DNA of 64,000 nt from Fibrobacter sp. UWB15 (GTDB lineage: Bacteria > Fibrobacterota > Fibrobacteria > Fibrobacterales > Fibrobacteraceae): NCBI RefSeq assembly GCF_900177705.1, contig NZ_FXBA01000005.1, positions 1 through 64,000 on the forward strand, in the 5' to 3' direction. The position numbers and the translations under genes were made by a program. Positions 60,017 to 64,000 of the stretch are shown here, in pieces. Within the stretch, counting starts at the first letter, position 1; every line of letters starts with the position of its first letter. The notes under the pieces are model-generated. The model saw only the letters and a program-made list of their open reading frames with translations, made no database searches and was not told where the DNA came from.

Positions 60017-63000
60017 ATGCTCAAAAAACTGATTGCAGCCTTTTTATTCGTATGCCCCCTGGTTTTTGCCAACTGGGAAGGCGTGTTGAAAAAACCGTCT
60101 GTTACCGAAATTGATGGTAAGGAATTCTACGAAATTGCAACACCGGAAAATTTGGCGTGGTTTGCTACGAATGTAAATAAGGGAAACCTTGGTTACAATG
60201 CAATTCTTACGGAAGATATCGTTGTTTGCGACGATTTGGAATCAACCGAATCATGTGAATGGACGCCCATCGGCGTTGATGAAAATACGGACACTTTGGG
60301 TTTCAAGGGAATATTTGACGGTAACGGACACAAGGTGTCGGGTATCTATATCCCCGCTAAAAAGTATGGACGCAGCGGTTTTTTCGGTGTGATGAGTGCC
60401 TTTTCTGTTGTAAAGAATTTGACGATAGAGAATTCTTCGATTCAAGGCCTTTTGAAGAGTTATAGTCAGACAGGTGGTCTCGTCGGAGTCTTTAATGGAG
60501 ATTCTATTATCAATTGTGAATTTCATGGAATGGTTAAGGATTCTATTGTGGGAGGTCTTGTAGGCTGGGCCGAAAGATATGAATATACGACCAATAGGCG
60601 CGATGCCGAACATGGACATACGGGAATTATCGTGAATAGCCGTAATTATGGCACGGTGACATCGTTGGATTATTGTGGCGGTCTTATCGGGGCCTCGGAA
60701 GGAATCGATATTTTGTCTTCCGAGAATTTTGGTAAGGTGACAGGTTCTTATTGTGGGGGTATTCTCGGCTTTTCGCAGAATTCGTACAGCACAACAATCG
60801 ACAGTTGCATTAACCATGCGACCGTATCGACGACCACTACTTATGGAACTTCGGGTGGCATCGTCTCGGAAGTCTATTCGGGAACTCCGTTAAATATTCG
60901 TAATACAGTCAATGATGGTGATGTTTATTCGGGACGCGATTCTATCAATGGTTTTGTGGCGGGAGGCTTTGTTGGTGCGACTGATGGAAAGTTGGTGATT
61001 GAAAATAGCGTAAACAACGCGACTGTTACGCGTTCAAGCAAACATACTCAGGTTGGGTATGCGGGTGGCTTTATCGGCCATTCCGCTAAGGGCTCGGTAT
61101 TGATTTCAGGTAGCGTGAATAGGGGCTTTGTTGATGGGAAAAGATATAGCGGAGGCTTTGTGGGATTTGGTGCTGGTGGCGGCAAAATCCTGAATAGCAT
61201 TAACGAGGGAAATCTTGGTGGTGAACCGAATACTATTACTTACAATGGTGGTTTTATTGCATTGGCGAAAGATTATTCCTGGACATTGGATGGGCTTTTG
61301 AACAAGGGCAATGTTGCTGGGTTGTATGCAGGCGGTATAATTTCATATGCGACAGGTCCAGTGATTATTTCGAATACAGTAAACGAAGGTAATATCGAAC
61401 CAAATGTAAATCTCAACGGCAATACTGTCTATATGGGTGGCTTGGTGGGTTATGCCTACGCAAAATCAAAAACAAGACACTATGTTAAGAATGTCGTCAA
61501 TAGGGGAAATCTTTTGCCTCGTGGACTAAGGTCTACCGTATATGTGGGGGGGATTATTGGAGATGACGCTGATTCTCTGTTGACTATCGATAATGCTTCG
61601 AACTATGGCAATATTGATATCGTGCTGGACAGCGTTGGAAATTCTGCTTCTGTATATGCAGGGGGTATTGTGGGGTATGGTTCCAAAGAATTAAACGTCT
61701 CGCGCGGGACCAATAGTGGAAAAATCAGACTTGTCAATAACAGCAAGGGCAAAGTAAACGCCTACATGGGGGGCATTTCTGGATTTTCTTCTACGGCTAC
61801 CATTACGGAATCCCTGAATTTGGGAGAGGTTTATGCTAAGCCGGAAACGCCTTCTTCGCTGACATTGATTGCAGGAATCGCGTCCTATGCTAGTTCGGTT
61901 AAGAAATCCGTGAATGAAGGCCGTGTAGAGTTGGTCGGCAACGAAGAACTTTCTAGTGCCTCGGTTGCGGGGATTGCCTATTCGGGCTTTGTGTCCAACT
62001 GCATCAATAAAGGAAACTTGATTCATCGCTGGGCGTTGAAGGATTCTTCTATAGCGGCAATCCAGGCGGGAAACTCGAAGGGGAGTGGTAACTACAGTAT
62101 TGCCGATACAGTAATGATTAACGGAAAAATGGTTGCAGCAGTCAAGGGCTGTAGCTTTGCGGACAGGAGTAAGTTGGGGATTGACGATGCTTCTAACAGT
62201 AATGCTCTTACGACTGTAGAAATGCAAAATACCGAATTTGCCTGGCGCATGAATGCCTGCAACGGAACTGTTGCAAATGGTGGTGGCTGGACTCAGTATG
62301 GGAAGGGGTACCCTGTTTGGGCAGATGATGTTCACCATCCGATTTATAAACTCACGTTCTTGGATTCTGCGAAGGTTCTGAGTGTGAAGACCTATACGGT
62401 TGGCTCCAGCTACACCGACGATTCTGGCCGTATTGTCGATATGCCTGAACCTCCGAATCCCGAAGATGCTGGCGAAGATGATTTGGAATTTGGCTATTGG
62501 AGTGCGAAGGGTAAGGTCGTGTCTGCCAAGTCGATTGTGAATGCGGACGATAGCCTGTATGCGTTCTTTGTTGAAAAGGGTACGGAACCGGCATTGATTT
62601 CGTTTGTGGTGGATGGAAACCGTATTGCTGATTACGTGCTGACTGGGGCGAGCCTTACGCTTACCTTACCTGATGCACCTAAGGCGGGACGTACTTTATT
62701 GGGCTGGTATAATGACGAAACTCTGGTGGGAGCTGCAGGGGCGAGCAAGAAGTTTACTACAGCGATGACCTTAACTGCAAAATATGAAAGCCTTTACTAT
62801 ACGATTCAATTCCTGGATCAGGGAACGGTCCTGCAACGAGACACTCTTGAATATGGTGAACTGCCGGTATTCAAAGGAAATGAACCCTCGCATGATGATT
62901 ACACGTTTGTCGGCTGGACTCCAGAAGTGTCTACCGTGACAGGAGACGCTTCGTATTTTGCAACTTATTTTGACCCGAATGCTATTTCTTCTAGTGAAGA

Positions 63001-64000
63001 ATCCAGTAGTTCCATGCTCAGTTCTTCAAGTGCCGTGTCTAGTTCTTCTATAAAGTCTAGTTCTTCTGAAAAGCCGCTGAGTTCTGCGGCTCACGGTGAA
63101 GATTGGGTTGTTGATGCTCTTGGTGGAATGGGAAATTTCGATAGCACATGGAGTACTAAAGGATGGACGCTTCTCCCGACGAGTGCCAGTACCGGAAATA
63201 CAAAACTGGTCGAAAATGACGATGGTAATGTCGTTCTTCAGTTCTGGTCTAATTCTGGAAATACGAAACTTTATGCTATTCAGGCGAAATATCCCGTGTA
63301 TTTGCAGAAGGGGCATTCTTACAAGATTAAGGGGAGTGGCTACCTATACGATGACGTTACCTGGGATACTGTATATGTGGGACTGATGCAAAATGCTGAA
63401 CCGTACAATGTTTTTTACGAACATGTATTCAGTTTGAATGGGAAATTTGAGTCAGATGTATATAATCATTGCGATAATAGTCAGTCGGGTGCGTTCTATA
63501 TCAATGGTGGTAAACGCCTCGGCGGCTTTGCTATCGAGAATGTTTACGTCGAGGAACGTGAAATTCAGTGTCCCGGTACAGTGTATGCCTCGCAAATCGG
63601 TTTCCAGAAGGACGGCTTCAAGGAACTTGTTGTGGAGTATGGTTCCGGAGATCCGATTAAGTTTGTTGATGAATCGGGTAAGGTTGCTTTGACTGTTCCA
63701 TTAAGTGAACTATCAGATTATGTTCCGAGCGGACAATGGCTTAATCTTGCCGATTTCTCGGAACTTACAACCGAAGGTTCCTATACTGTTTTGCAGGGAT
63801 CTGATACGATTTACAGAAACTTGGTGGTTGGAGAGAAAACCTACGAAGAACTGCTAAAGGCTTCGCTAAAGTTCTTCTACTACCAGCGTGCATCGATGGA
63901 ATTGACCGAAGAATATGCTGGCTCTTACGCTCGTGCGGCGGGGCACCCCGATACTGCCGTGCATATTCATTCTTCTTCAGGAGACGAAGGCGTGATTGCG
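60017..64000 (+). CDS. Secreted GLUG-repeat GH9 cellulase (3' end beyond window)
   Basis: One open frame of 1328 codons runs to the right edge without a stop. Signal peptide: LKKLIAAFLFVCPLVFA. Residues about 75-740 hold at least a dozen GLUG-like repeats (SGGFVGF, AGGIVGY, YMGGLVGY with N-x-x-N-x-G-x-V spacers). Residues about 775-990 hold InlB/Listeria-Bacteroides-type repeats (YTIQFLDQGTVLQRDTLEYGELP, FVGWTPEV). A Ser-rich linker covers 990-1027. A CBM4/9-like beta module spans about 1028-1180. From about 1185 a CelD_N-like Ig domain (ASQIGFQKDGFKELVVEYG, LADFSELTTEGSYTV) leads into the GH9 start (LKFFYYQRASMELTEEYAG, ARAAGHPD). Catalytic residues lie beyond the edge. Confidence 0.85.
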   Translation, partial: MLKKLIAAFLFVCPLVFANWEGVLKKPSVTEIDGKEFYEIATPENLAWFATNVNKGNLGYNAILTEDIVVCDDLESTESCEWTPIGVDENTDTLGFKGIFDGNGHKVSGIYIPAKKYGRSGFFGVMSAFSVVKNLTIENSSIQGLLKSYSQTGGLVGVFNGDSIINCEFHGMVKDSIVGGLVGWAERYEYTTNRRDAEHGHTGIIVNSRNYGTVTSLDYCGGLIGASEGIDILSSENFGKVTGSYCGGILGFSQNSYSTTIDSCINHATVSTTTTYGTSGGIVSEVYSGTPLNIRNTVNDGDVYSGRDSINGFVAGGFVGATDGKLVIENSVNNATVTRSSKHTQVGYAGGFIGHSAKGSVLISGSVNRGFVDGKRYSGGFVGFGAGGGKILNSINEGNLGGEPNTITYNGGFIALAKDYSWTLDGLLNKGNVAGLYAGGIISYATGPVIISNTVNEGNIEPNVNLNGNTVYMGGLVGYAYAKSKTRHYVKNVVNRGNLLPRGLRSTVYVGGIIGDDADSLLTIDNASNYGNIDIVLDSVGNSASVYAGGIVGYGSKELNVSRGTNSGKIRLVNNSKGKVNAYMGGISGFSSTATITESLNLGEVYAKPETPSSLTLIAGIASYASSVKKSVNEGRVELVGNEELSSASVAGIAYSGFVSNCINKGNLIHRWALKDSSIAAIQAGNSKGSGNYSIADTVMINGKMVAAVKGCSFADRSKLGIDDASNSNALTTVEMQNTEFAWRMNACNGTVANGGGWTQYGKGYPVWADDVHHPIYKLTFLDSAKVLSVKTYTVGSSYTDDSGRIVDMPEPPNPEDAGEDDLEFGYWSAKGKVVSAKSIVNADDSLYAFFVEKGTEPALISFVVDGNRIADYVLTGASLTLTLPDAPKAGRTLLGWYNDETLVGAAGASKKFTTAMTLTAKYESLYYTIQFLDQGTVLQRDTLEYGELPVFKGNEPSHDDYTFVGWTPEVSTVTGDASYFATYFDPNAISSSEESSSSMLSSSSAVSSSSIKSSSSEKPLSSAAHGEDWVVDALGGMGNFDSTWSTKGWTLLPTSASTGNTKLVENDDGNVVLQFWSNSGNTKLYAIQAKYPVYLQKGHSYKIKGSGYLYDDVTWDTVYVGLMQNAEPYNVFYEHVFSLNGKFESDVYNHCDNSQSGAFYINGGKRLGGFAIENVYVEEREIQCPGTVYASQIGFQKDGFKELVVEYGSGDPIKFVDESGKVALTVPLSELSDYVPSGQWLNLADFSELTTEGSYTVLQGSDTIYRNLVVGEKTYEELLKASLKFFYYQRASMELTEEYAGSYARAAGHPDTAVHIHSSSGDEGVIA

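Overview
The window looks like chromosomal DNA from a Fibrobacter (rumen or gut cellulolytic bacterium). The signs are a FISUMP-domain lipoprotein, two TIGR02147-family regulators each followed by a lipoprotein, serine-rich linkers in secreted proteins, a T9SS-like C-terminal tail on an esterase, and the start of a GH9 cellulase. No plasmid, phage or transposase genes were seen. The species cannot be fixed from sequence reading alone.

Layout. 1-7.3 kb is an accessory, defence-like region: type II-style cas2-cas1 with no cas9 beside them, a 700-bp gap with a 23-bp tandem repeat, a DUF1016/YhcG nuclease, a GNAT enzyme, a RelE/HigB-type toxin with HTH antitoxin, a short-chain dehydrogenase, an AAA/DUF4143 ATPase, and a DUF2442-HTH gene that seems to have lost its DUF4160 partner. 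7.3-16.3 kb holds the FISUMP lipoprotein, a structured non-coding stretch, ilvC, dCMP deaminase, a TIGR02147 regulator plus pectate-lyase-like lipoprotein, an esterase, rnpB and small membrane proteins. 16.3-29 kb is mainly on the minus strand: MCE protein plus recG, a GspE-like ATPase, a TolC/MFP/RND efflux operon, and dnaX-ybaB. 29-45 kb has pheT, an RluA synthase, a FAD protein, a FecR protein with a beta-helix/beta-barrel outer-membrane partner, a ybeY-corC type operon and parE. 45-59.8 kb has the second TIGR02147/lipoprotein pair, psd, a [4Fe-4S]-loop protein, lipoproteins, a GerW/YtfJ-like protein, serC, a degenerate SpoT-like HD protein, aconitase, a SulP transporter, purN and rnhB. 60017 to the right edge is a single unbroken reading frame: signal peptide, GLUG-like repeats, InlB-type repeats, Ser linker, CBM-like module and the N-terminus of a GH9 cellulase.

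Most interesting cross-window signals: (1) about ten genes have a TATATT-like -10 box ending 6-7 nt before the start codon, with no Shine-Dalgarno, which predicts leaderless mRNAs; the rnpB promoter has the same spacing to its likely 5' end. (2) Pyrimidine-rich CTAC/CTAACCAC minisatellites lie upstream of several starts, always in the same orientation, and one related copy sits in frame inside rnhB. (3) dnaX has a run of ten A with stops just after it in both other frames, predicting a gamma form by slippage. (4) A structured, terminator-ended RNA candidate precedes ilvC. (5) Regulator-lipoprotein pairs have inverted repeats or an attenuator-like hairpin upstream of the regulator.
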